From positions 15,912,867 to 15,976,866 of the forward strand of contig JAZBQD010000018.1 in NCBI GenBank assembly GCA_036583965.1: a stretch of DNA of 64,000 nucleotides. Direction: 5' to 3'. Position numbers and translations under genes: made by a program. Each line of letters begins with the position of its first letter. Position 1 is the stretch's first letter. The notes beneath the pieces are model-generated. The model had not been told where the DNA came from. It ran no database searches and saw only the letters and a program-made list of their open reading frames with translations. This stretch comes from Prunella strophiata (Eukaryota > Chordata > Aves > Passeriformes > Prunellidae). Below, in pieces: positions 1-11,100 of this stretch.

Positions 1-700
1 TTTGTCTTTCATTTTATGAAGCTACTTGCAGTTCTGTTATTACAATTTACATGTTAAATAGCTTAATTGTGCACTGGGGCAAATGAGCAAAATAAAAGCT
101 AATGTGATATTTTCAATAAATGTAAATTTATTAAAATTTGTCTTTATGAAGTGTAGTGGAAGGATTTTGAACTGGAGTACAGTGGGGCTGCTTTCTGTTG
201 TGTCCTGGGCATGAGAATACTTTTTGTTTTTCTCTTTTTATCACTAAAAGGTCTGTGTAGAACACAGAAGGATCAGCAGTTGGAAGAAATGTCTGGGTTT
301 GGGAAACAAAAGAAATAGTTTTGCATGAAAACAACCTAAAATATCAGTGCTTGTGGAATGTAGATTTGGCAGTGCATACTGCAAGAAATAATCTCAATAA
401 CAATGTAAATCACTGCTGGCTTCTCTGACTTCGAAGAAATTTGTTAGGCAAAACAGTTTTAGTTCCTTTCCAGCATTTTCTTACTTCATAAGCTTTTAAA
501 AGTGGTGAATACAAGGCTTCAGCTTGGAGTTACCTTAAAACAACACTTGGAGTAAATATTTTGATCTAGGTTGTAGGTTTCTAAGCAGTGTTACAAGTAT
601 TCTTGTGTAAGTGTACTTATAGCAGTGTATTCAGCACCTTTGTGTCTTGACTCAAGGTAGAAAAGTTTTAAAATAAAGAACACATTCAAATGTAAACAGG
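1..700 (+). other. SEC31A: Possible tail of SEC31A 3' UTR
   Basis: This stretch is AT-rich and has no supported coding exon. It carries several canonical AATAAA polyadenylation hexamers on the + strand, at 91-96, 115-120 and 672-677, with further AATAAA-like sequence near 702-712. In vertebrates SEC31A (COPII outer coat subunit) lies directly upstream of SCD5 on the same strand, so the end of its 3' UTR is expected about here. The assignment rests on gene order and polyadenylation signals only; no SEC31A coding sequence is visible. Which hexamer is used cannot be told from sequence. Confidence 0.35.
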
Positions 701-3700
701 AATAAAATAAATTTTAAAAAAACAACCCTCAATAGGGTGAAAAGCAGCTGTGCTGAGCTAGCCTGTGCTGTACTGCATCTGTGATGCACTGCTCAGCAAG
801 GAAAAGAAAAAGCAATCTCAGTGCTTCAGGACCAAACCAGCAGATAGGAGGTAATGCTGGAGGAATTCAGGAGTTGGCCTTGTATATCCTCTCCCTGAGC
901 GTTTTTGGGTGTTCTTGACATGGAGCAGGAGTGGTGGCATGCACTGGCACTTGGGAAGGACAGACAGATGGTTCATATTTTGGGAAGCTAGCTGTTTCTG
1001 GCATTGACAGCTGGGGAGAATGATGTTGGTGGCAGAGGGGCATGCCCTCCAGTAGGTGCAGGGTTGTGGGCAAAAGCACTGCTGTAAATTGGAAACTCAT
1101 AAGTTGGGAACAAGAGCAGCAGGATGTGAGAGTAATTAGCTGGGAATATCTCCTGCTGTAAGACATGGCTTTGTAAAAGCCAAGGAATGCTTAATGACAC
1201 AAAGCTTCATGAGACTTGCATCCATGTCAAAGAGGATGCCAAGTGAGAAGGGACTCAGCAAGGCACACATGCCAGGGACAGGACTGAAGAGTTTATTTAA
1301 TGGGAAAAAATTAAATAAATTTTGCTTGTTCCCCTTGTGAAGAGCACAAGGGAATCAGGTTGATTGGAACTAGGGAGCAGTTTTACATGACAGCAAATGT
1401 GGTTTGAGCTGGCCAGGTGTAGGTTTGGTCTGGAAATTGTAAGTGGTCAAAAAGGAGACCACCAGATAAGAGGAAAACGAGGAGGGGTTTTGAGGTGCTA
1501 GTATCCTGAGTACCCTGATGTTGCACCATGGCCTGGACACTGTCAGCAATGGAGTAATCTCTCCTTGCTGAAACAAAAGTTGTCTTCCACCTCAGCCATT
1601 GTCAGGAGCTCAGGACAGGAAAACTGCACTGCCCAAGTACATAACAGGAGTGGATGCAAAAATCTGCTGCTTCTCTCCTGAGAGCAGCTGAGATGAATTA
1701 TTGGCTATGCTGCCTTCTGTTCATATCTTCAAGGAATGCCAAGCAATTAGCCACCCATCTGATGGGATAAATGCAAACGGCCATCTTCATTTACAGAAGG
1801 CAATGAAGCCCTGCCAAGTTAGGCTGGTAAAATAATTTGGCCCCAAATAGCCTAATTTTGATCTCACTGAGTGAGAAGAGATTTATACCTTTGTAACACC
1901 AACCAAGCTGCTCCTCTTCGCAGCCACCCAAGCTGCAGAATTATAAGAAGGGATGGAAGGAAATTCAAGTTGTATTCCTGAGCAGCATAGGTGTTGTCTC
2001 ATGGCAGCTGACATGAGGAGGTACCTTGCTACTTCAGTGGCCACCATCCAAGCAAAAGGGCCAGCAGGAAAGGGCAGAGCTAGTGCAGTTGTGTCCTATT
2101 TGCTGGAAACAGGTGGGGATGTGACAGCAGCAGTACTGCAGAGAGGCCTGGCTGCAGGCAGGACATCCAAGTTAAGCACTTGAGTGAAAGCCTTTTTGTG
2201 CCTGTAAAGCTCTGTAATGGGTTTACTTTGGTTTGCTGGCAGAGGTCTGAGGTCAGCATTAGGCATGAATGTTGGAGATTGTCTTTAATTGCTGCTGCCT
2301 TTCCAGCCTGTGCTCAGTGTACATCAGATCTTTCCTGTGCTGCACCTTCCAGATCCCACAGCTCCCAAACACAAAGACTGGGAATGTGGGTTTACTGCAG
2401 AGTGACTGTGCTTGTTCTGCCCAGAAGGAAGCATGGGCTAGGCTGACTGGGCTAATGAGAGACAAGGGACAGGGGTCTTGCTGCCAGAGCTGTTTTCCCC
2501 AAAAAGCTATGGAGGAGAGGGGGCATGTTTTGGGAAGCATGGCAGAGCTGGCATGCAGAGCAGTGGCACCACTCCCCAGAGCTCTGCAGGCTGCCCTCAG
2601 CTTCATCCTCACCATCACCACCATGCTGGTACTTGCCTTCAGCAGCACCAACCTGCTGTGTCATTAGTCCAGCTGGGACCCCTTTACACCTGAGAGGGGA
2701 AACAAAGGAGATCCTGAGTCAGGTGTTTCCCTTCCCTGCCTCCCCTCCCCACTACCTGCCATTCCACATGGCTCCACACCCCAAAGTGTTCATTGTTCTG
2801 AGGCATACATGGCAAAGGCAGAGCAGCAGGTACAGAGGCAGGCACGGCTCAAAGCTAAAGGGAAATCCAGCCAAACATCTGCCAGAAACTGACAACACCT
2901 CCCCTGCAGGGAATGCTGAGTGTCCTGCTGAGGTGCCTGGTGCTCAGCAGAGTCACTCAGCCTTGAACACGGGCCAAGGCCACTGCCAGAGAATACTGAG
3001 GAATGTAATAAATACTGTACTGATAGCAGGAACAGTTTCAGCACATCCAGTCTTAAACGGGTCATCTCCCAGCCTTGACTTGCTGTGTGCTGGGTTGATC
3101 ATTCCTGTGTTTCCTCTGGAGATCCTGCAGATCAAACAGATGCATCACCAAATGGCCAGGCAGCATGGATGTATGGATACATTTAATGTAATCCTCACCC
3201 AAAAGAGGCTGAACTGATTAAAATTCCTCTGAGCTTTAGAGCTGCAAGTTATCCAGAAGAACATCTAATTAAGAGGGGATTTATTAAGAAGCACTCTGAA
3301 AAGGCAGCTGACCTCACCCAATAAGTCCATGCCTCTCTGGACAGCACACAGAAGGCTTCTTGAGAAATTGTTGCACAAATCCTTTGCCAGGTACAGAAGA
3401 AGCATTTCAATCCACAAATGTTGATCATGTATTCCTTGTCCATCTGATGTTCAAGGCTTTGTTTCCTTCTTTACTTAAAGTGTTCATTTGAACAATGCTT
3501 TGGGATCATTACTTTATTTTTCACAGCAAGAGAAAAGAAAAAAAAATAAGAAAGGCCACTGTTGACAACATATTAAATAGGTCTGCACTGAAAAGTGATT
3601 GTAGCAGCCAGGACTGAGTACTATTAAAATAGACTCAATGTTCACACAAACCATTTCATCACCACATCAACCTTTCATCACCACTGCCCTCCTTCTTTCT

Positions 3701-6700
3701 TCTGGGCAGAGAATTCTAGAAGAATGTTTAAAATATATCAAAAACAATCTTGGGCTTAATTATATGCTCTCTGCTGATTCAGTTGCCTCAGGAGGTGTAG
3801 TTAGTAATTAATAAGCTCAGCAGACTAATGTGCTTTGTAGCAACATCACTCATTCAGCCACGCTCTGCTGGGTCCAGGCCCACCAGGAGTCAAAGCCAGT
3901 GCTGTGCTGAGACCCACTTGGGATGGAGGTCAGCTGGTGTCTGCCTGCCTCCCCCTGCCACACCACTCTCAAACCCTGGCAAAAGCCTCCCTCTGACCTC
4001 CTTTGGGTGGCTTTCTAAGGCAGAAAATAGCCAGGTCCAATAACTACTGGAGAAGGACAAATAAATTCTGGAGCTATGCAACATTAGGGGTCGGTTTTTG
4101 CTGTTGCTGAAACCTTTGTGATAATAAAATTGTGAAGATACAAAGACTTTCAGGCCGTCCTCCATCTCAGCTCCAGAGGAGCATCCCAGCCTGGCTCACC
4201 CCAGGGAGGCAGAAAGCCTCTAGGCCTCGTGTTACTTGGCAGTGAGGATTTTTGATGGCATCAACCTGACAAGCTGCTGCTGCTGCTTTTGCTGCCCATG
4301 CAGGCAGCATGTTCTGACACACAGAACACAACAGACAGGGGCCATTCCCAGGTGTGAGTGGATTCCCCTCCCCCGTGTTTCTCCCTGCAAAGTGAGAAAA
4401 GAAAACAGGCTTTGTCTAAGGGGCAGCACCTAACTCCAGCAGCACTGCTGAATCCTGAACCCCTGCAAGTCCATGATGTTTTCTGCTGGAACAGGAAGCT
4501 CCACAAGATTTAGGTCTTTGTCCTTTGTTCTCACGTTGGTTGTCTGACACTCAGCTTGCTGGCAGAGTAACCTATAACCTCCTTCCTCCCAGTAACACAG
4601 AAGCAGCTTTGTGCCACAGAGACAGCTGTCCCCATCAGCAGTGGGAATCTGCCAGTGAGGTATTCCCAGGCTGGTGTCCAGGGCAGCATTTCACACCTCG
4701 GTGCAGATGATGGATGAGCCCTCTGGCGAGGCTGAGAGGATGTGTGATCACTTCTGGGGTGCACTGAAGCACACTCAGAGCCTGTGCCAGTGTGTTCAGC
4801 AACCTGGTGCAGCATTTCAGAAAGGCAGGCTCAGTCCTGGGGAGAATCACACTCTGCCTGCTTCCTGTGAGTGGATTTGAGTCTGTAATCCAGCCCTGGG
4901 TGAGATTTAAGCAAGACCACACAGTGAGAGCATTTGAAGTCAGTGCACAAGACAGGAACAAGAACTGCAGACAGGTCCCCAGGACCACAGCTCAGTGCCC
5001 CGTGCCCCTTTTACCTGCACAGAAAAGGCATTGTTGCAGCAGTGGAGGCCAAACTCAGCAAGCAGATGGACAGGCATGACAACAGAAAGTCCAGCTGGAA
5101 TTGCCAGAAAAGGCAAGATGTGCAGACAAGAGGGAGGCTGTCACTTTCCTCTCAAAACACTGTCTTGAGTTCTCCTTTTCAGCATGTCTACATTCACCAT
5201 TGGCTACAGCAGACAAAACCAAGTTGTTTCCAGATAACAACCAAGTTGTTTCCCTAAACTGCACTCAAGCTTTTTTTTTTTTTTTTAAGTCTTCCAGACT
5301 TGCACATCCTTCACTTTTAAAAATATGAACCCTGGAATGTTTATTGAGAAAATCTCTGTTGCTGTGTTGGTTACAGCTCCCCAGGTTTTTTTTCTCTAGG
5401 CAAATCTGGCTCACTGAATGTTTTCCAATATTATTTTTTAGGAAGGGAAGTAGGATTCAGATTTGCAAAATCTTTTCTTTGCATTTCTGGGTACTAGCTA
5501 GGCTTTAATTTGAAAGTCCAGACCTCTCTCTGTGACATGTAGTCCTGACATTATGATTTGTGTAGCCAGGTACCTTTATTCAAGAGAGTAGATGTTTTCA
5601 CAGCATCATGTCCCAAAATATGCTGCTTCCCACGGCCACTGCAGTGATCCTGGGACAAATGCTGATGCTGTCACTGAGTTGCCAGTGCCCAAGCAGTAAT
5701 TTCTGGGAGCAGGGGAACAGTGATGGGCTCCACACATGAGGAATGACACTGTGCAATGACATTCTCAAAGGGGATACTTTGGTCTGCCTTGGGCTTCCTC
5801 TGCTCCTCCATCAAGACCAGCAACTCCATGAGCATTAGGGACTGCTCTGGAGCCATCTGGGGGTACCACATAATATCCCCCTTGCAGTTCTGCTGCTGCA
5901 CTTGCCAAGCTTTCTCTGCATGCAGCCAGCTTCACTTGGAGAGGCACACAAGGACTTCTTCACAGGAGTTACCTGGCAGTGTCACCCCAAGCATCAGCAC
6001 TCCCTGCACCCAGAGGACCTGTGGCCACAGCAGAGCATGTTTCATGTCATCTTTGCTCACCTGCTCTCCCTGCTGTGTTGGCTTCTCTGTAAGCAAACTG
6101 CTGGGAGCTGGAGACAAACGTGGGATATGGAACTTGCAGTATTGTCTTCAAAGGCTCACAGAGGGAACCTTCACAGATGTGTCAAAGCAATTTGTATGTG
6201 TTTGCCTCTTGCCAGAGTGGCAGGAATCTCTGTGGAAGGCAGCTAGGAGGCTTCAGTGCCACCTGCATCTGCACGAGCATACAAGACTGACCTCTATCCT
6301 GTGCCATGCTTTAACAGCCTGCAAAAACAGGTCAGGATGAATGGTTACATTCTGCCTTTTCAGAGAGATGTGCTCCCTGGATCTCTGTGCTTCCTTGCTG
6401 CCTGGTAGCATTCCCATTTCATTCACCTTGAACCCCGACATTCCTGCCTTAAATACTCAGGGCATCTTATCCGCAGCATGCAGAGCTGAGCTTGGTCTGT
6501 GCAGGTTCCTTCTGCGTGGTGTGAGGGCTTCCTTCCTGCTCTCAGGCACTGAGACATGGAAAAATCATTGAAGGATGGAATCCTCTCTCCTGCCTGCCCC
6601 CAACATCAGATTGCAGAGTCCAAACAGGAAAATGAGTATCACCTATTAGGTCAGTAGTACACCTGAAATAAGCCTGACAGTTGACCTTGGGCACCTGGAG

Positions 6701-7050
6701 CAGGTCAGGGCAGGGAAGCACAGTGCAAGTTAAATCACCTTCGTCTGCAGTCCTGGTGCAGCAAGTGAAGGACATGGCAAGCTGTAAATCATGGAAAATC
6801 TGGTCCCAGCCAGGGCAGAGGGCTGCTGGCACTCCTGGGCCGCTCCCACCTTCCCTCCAGTCCTCCCAGGAGCATTCAGCACCCAACAAAATTCACCACA
6901 GGCAAACGTTTTATCTGGAATCTGTGTCTGGTTCCCACCTAATGTCATAAACCCTGTGTATGCTGCTTGTGCAGGATGTTGCTCGGCGGCAGGCGAGCAC
7001 CTCGCTAGTAACAGGGAGCTGCTTTCCTCCAGCCGCTCCTCGGGGCCACC
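701..7050. other. Intergenic, upstream of SCD5
   Basis: This is about 6.3 kb with no recognisable exon, RNA gene or transposon. Open frames here are short or have no family resemblance; the longest is 230 codons at 2525-3217 on the + strand. A T-run lies at about 5271-5286. Distal regulatory elements for SCD5 may be present, but none can be named from sequence alone. Confidence 0.5.
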
Positions 7051-7059
7051 CTTGTGCCA

Positions 7060-8120
7060 CCGGTGAGCTGCCATGGACAAAGCCGGGCCTGGCATCCCCT
7101 GGGATCGATCCTTTCTCTCCCGCAGAGCTGGCAGCGGGAGGTGGCGGCAGCACGGGGGGACACAGCGGGCGGCGGCCCCCAAACCACACCTGAGCGCTAA
7201 AACAACGCGGCTGCACCCGCGGTGGGACGGGGTGAGCACCAGGCGAGGCAGCTCTTCCTTCGGCTGTGGCTGCCGACAGCTTGCTGCCTGCGTGTGTGCT
7301 TGTTTCCAGCGCCCACCTCGTCACTCCCAGGCAGGGAAACTTTACCCACCACCACCACCACCTCTCCAGCAGCTGCTCCCCGCTAGCGCCGGCGGCATCT
7401 TTTACTTTGACGCCGCGACCTTGCAGAATTAGAGGCCCCTGCACCTTTGTCTCCGCGCAGCCGGAGCGCTGCGGGCCGGCCCGCGGGGCCGCTGCCGCGG
7501 GGGGCGCTGCCGTGAGGCGGGGCCGGGCCGGGCCGGGCCGGGCGGGGCGGGCGGCCCGGGGCCACCATTGGCTGTCGCTATGCGGAGCCGCGGCCGCCCC
7601 CCGCCCGGCCCCGCCGCGCTGCGGGGCGCAGCCGGCGGCGCGGCGGCTCCATGGAGGCGGCGGCAGCGGCAGCGGCAGCAACAGATGCGGCGGCGGCGTG
7701 GCCCGGCCGCCCGTAGCCGCCGCGGGGCCGCGCTGCGCGGGGGCCGCCGCTGCTGCTGCCCAGCGCCCGGCCGGAGCCATGGCCGCGCCCCGGAGGGCGG
7801 CCGGCGGCGAGGCGGGCTCGGCGGGCTCGGCGGGCGGCGGGCAGGCCATCGTGTGGCGCAACGTGGTGCTGATGGGGCTGCTGCACCTGGGCGCCGTGTA
7901 CGCGCTGAGCCTGGTGCCGCGGGCGCACATCCTCACCCTGCTCTGGGGTGAGTGCCGGGGGCCGCCACAGGTGGCGCGGGGGCGGGCGGCGGCGGGACCC
8001 CCGGTTCCTCGGATTCCCCGTGTCCGTGCCCGGCTCCTGGCTCGGGGGCTTTTGTTCCCCAGCCCCCCCCCGGCCGCTGCCGGGATGCCATTGCCAGCGC
8101 CGGCGCCTCGGTTGCTGTAG
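7060..8120. promoter_or_regulatory. SCD5: CpG island and promoter region of SCD5
   Basis: This is a dense CpG, GC-rich stretch that covers the first coding exon and the leader. Around 7515-7560 there are tandem GGGCCGG and GGGCGG motifs, which are Sp1/KLF-type GC boxes. An inverted CCAAT box (ATTGG, 7567-7571) follows at once, an arrangement typical of TATA-less housekeeping promoters and of NF-Y-bound lipid-gene promoters. No convincing TATA box is seen. The transcription start probably lies between the GC boxes and the ATG at 7779, but it cannot be fixed. Binding by Sp1 or NF-Y is inferred from motif form only. Confidence 0.75.
7779..7947 (+). CDS. SCD5: SCD5 coding exon 1
   Basis: The ATG at 7779 sits in a strong initiation context (gagccATGg, G at -3 and +4). 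An Ala/Gly-rich N-terminal tail (MAAPRRAAGGEAGSAGSAGG) leads into the conserved IVWRNVVLM segment and the first membrane helix (LLHLGAVYALSLV). The exon ends after TGG G, before a consensus gtgagt donor at 7948. The split Ala codon is completed by CC at 23050. The frame stays open upstream to 7266, but that reach is low-complexity CpG-island sequence without family resemblance, so the start at 7779 is preferred. Confidence 0.93.
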
Positions 8121-11100
8121 AAACAGGAGGCGCTCTCCCTCCTCCGGCTGCGTTTATCGGGTTTTTTTAGTTAAAAGAGCCCAGTCGAGCGCTGATGTTT
8201 CGGTTTAAAGATGTGAGGGAGGACGCGCTGGCCGTCCCTTTGCTGTTTCACCGTGCTACTTTCCGAACACCCACGGTTTTCTGCTCCGGTTTGGAGTAGA
8301 AAATCAGCCCCTCGTTTGTCTCTTGAGGACGGTGATAACAAATTTTCATTAGGGAAGATGTGAAAGTCGAGTAAGAGCTCTAAGGTGCTGGCACAGACAC
8401 GATAAGCCAGGCTGTGCTTTCTGAGGGGAGATGGGCTTGCAGCGTCTGTCCTGCTGGCCGCGAAAAGCCAAGGACTCCGTTTGGGGAAGAGAATATGAAA
8501 TACAGCATCTTTTCTTCCATCCTACAGTGGTGAGGTCCTCTTTTCCTCCACAGAAGAATGATGCCGGGAGAAAATGCTACCTAGAAGCACTGCAGTATTG
8601 TGCAAGGCTTGTCAGGGTTTGTGAGAGCAAATAGATGGTGAATGTCAGCATCACTATTCAGCAGGCAGACCTGTGTATTGATTCATATAAATCTCGGTGG
8701 CCAGGAGGGTAAAAACTTGAGTGCTGCTTACAGCTGATGCAATTTCTTGGATAAATACCCTGCTTTGAGGTAAGTGGAAGGTATAACAGCCTGGGATTCT
8801 TTTATACAGAGGAAAGAAGGGTCTCTGCTGCAGAAACTCACAGACATGGAATTTGGGTTGTTAGGCTGCCATCATTACTGTCGAGGTGACTCTTCTGAAG
8901 CCCCAGCTAAATGCTTTAGAAGTCAGGATTATTCCTTCTGTTTGGAGATGTCCTAAATCTCTTTTTCACAGGTTCAGCTTTTGATATTCAGTCTGTCTTA
9001 AGCCCCCCCAGAAATTTCCACCGTTGCTGCTTGCAGTTGGGAAATGAATCTTTCCATCAATTACCATCCTCAGTTTCTGGGTCCCTGGAGGGCACCTGCA
9101 TTTGCCTGGCAGCCTGGTTTGCACAATCTCCCCGGCTTGCTCATGACCAGAGGAGGTCTGTGGGGTGGTTGTGTGTTGCATAGTTTCCTTCTGTAAGCAC
9201 TGCTCCTCTCGCCTCCCTGTTCCTGGTTGTGTTCAGGCTGATTTCATAGTTTATCTTGGCCACAGCTGGGCGATCAGGGAGACCAGGAGAGCCTGTGGGA
9301 GCTGTGTGGCTGGAACGCACAGCCTGTGGTCTGCTCTCAGCCCTTTTAGGTCCTGTTGTGTGCAGGCAGGTGGGCTGTCTTTTGCTGTTTTGCCTTTCCA
9401 AAAAGACAATTTGAAATCATCTCTGATTTCACTGTGCTTAATTATAAAAATCCCTGAGGCTGGAGGCAAAGGATGGAATTACCAATTCAGCCTTCCTTCC
9501 TCCGAGGTATTTTTTCCTCATGGAGATTAAACAGACACTACATAATAAACAGTTCTCAGCAACTTTGCAGCTTAATGCCTTTCCTTCTGAAAGTGAGAGC
9601 CTCTCATTTCTTGTCATCATTATTTTTAACAGCCACCCTAGAGCAGACCACAGAGTTTTTATGGGAGTTTGGTGGGTGGTTTTTACAGGGGCTCCACAGC
9701 AGGGAGTGAGTGCGCTGGCTCCAGCTGTCCTGGACGCTGCGTGCCACTCTCACATCTGGCTGCTGCCAGCTCTGCTCCCCTCAGAGCTGCTGAGCAACAT
9801 GAAAATACACACTCTCCTGCAGAATATGTCAAATTAGCTTGCTGTCATGCTGGTGACCTGTTTCTGAGGTCCCTCTGAGCGACTCAGGGTAGATAAGAAA
9901 GGGTGGCTGTTGCTGAAGTTGACAAACCCACCTTGCTTCAGTGTGCAAGGAGCCAACTGGTGAAGTTGTGTTGGGAGGAATAGGAGTCAATCAGACGTGT
10001 CCCTTGCCCTCCCCAGTTCTCCCCATCTCCTTCCCTGTGCAGATCAGCTGTGAGACTGCCTTTCTGTGGGTGCTGGCTGCCAGCCAGCCTTCGGAGCAGG
10101 GCTGGCACGCTGGCAAACTTGGATGGCGGGTATGAGAGTAGTGTCAGGTAGTGCAGGGATGTGTGTACGCTGACGGGTGCCGATGGAGGAGCTGCAGCCT
10201 TCCATGCATCCCTCTGTGGTTTTCTTTCTCTTCCCAAGCTTTCCTGGCACTCAGGAAGCTTCCCAGTGATCCTGTGCAAGCCCTTGCATTGCTCCGTGTT
10301 CCCCACCATTGCTCCCCCATGGATAAGCTGCAGGAACAAGTGTGCTGAGAGTGGGATGCCAGTGCTGGCTGTGACCTCCATGGTGCCTGGCAGGAAGCCA
10401 CAGCTTCCTATGACTCACCACTGCCTGCTTGGCTTTTTACCTTCTCCTCCCCCAAGATATCCACCTCTCATTGTGTTCTCCCCTGAGGGAGGCCAGGTAC
10501 AAACCCTCCCTCTGTGCGGGGCTTGCTTTCCTGCTTGCCTTCCCACCCCCAGGCAGCTGATGCAAGCACCGATTGCCAAGTGGAGCTGAAATGCCACTGT
10601 GCCACCTAGAAAACAGCTGTTCCAGCCAAGCTGCCTGCTCGGCAGGGCTCATTTCCATTGGTAATTTATTGACATTTGTCCAGCTGTACATAATAGACAA
10701 TGGGAAAGCGCTGCCAAGGAAGGCTCAGCTGGTTGTTTACTCAGGATTATCTGTGCTCCTCTGCTCCCGCTGCCTCCCGCACCAGCACCTCGAGGCTCAT
10801 GCTGCAGCTTCCCACACCCCACGTGGAGCTAGGGCTGCACAAGGGATCCCAGACAGCACTCAGGGTGGTGCAGGACTGGGGATGTGAATTGCTGCAGAAT
10901 GGGGAATTGGGTTATCTTTCAAGGGATGTACAGATAAGCTGGTTAAAACATAGGCTTTCAGGGCCATCCCAGTGTCTCTGTGGAATTTGATTTCAGTCCA
11001 AGCTGAACAAAAACAATGAAATTACTCATGTCAAAATTTTCCATGAGCTGGGAGCTGCCTTGACCCGAGAGGCAGCAGATGGTGTGTGTGAGGCATCGAG

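Noticed and set aside
2525..3217. 230-codon + strand open frame in the upstream intergenic region
   Set aside because: There is no recognisable domain or splice context and the composition is random-like.
6911..7936. 341-codon open frame on the - strand over the SCD5 promoter
   Set aside because: This is a CpG-island artefact (few stops in GC-rich DNA), antisense to SCD5 exon 1, with Pro/Ala/Arg low complexity and no family resemblance.
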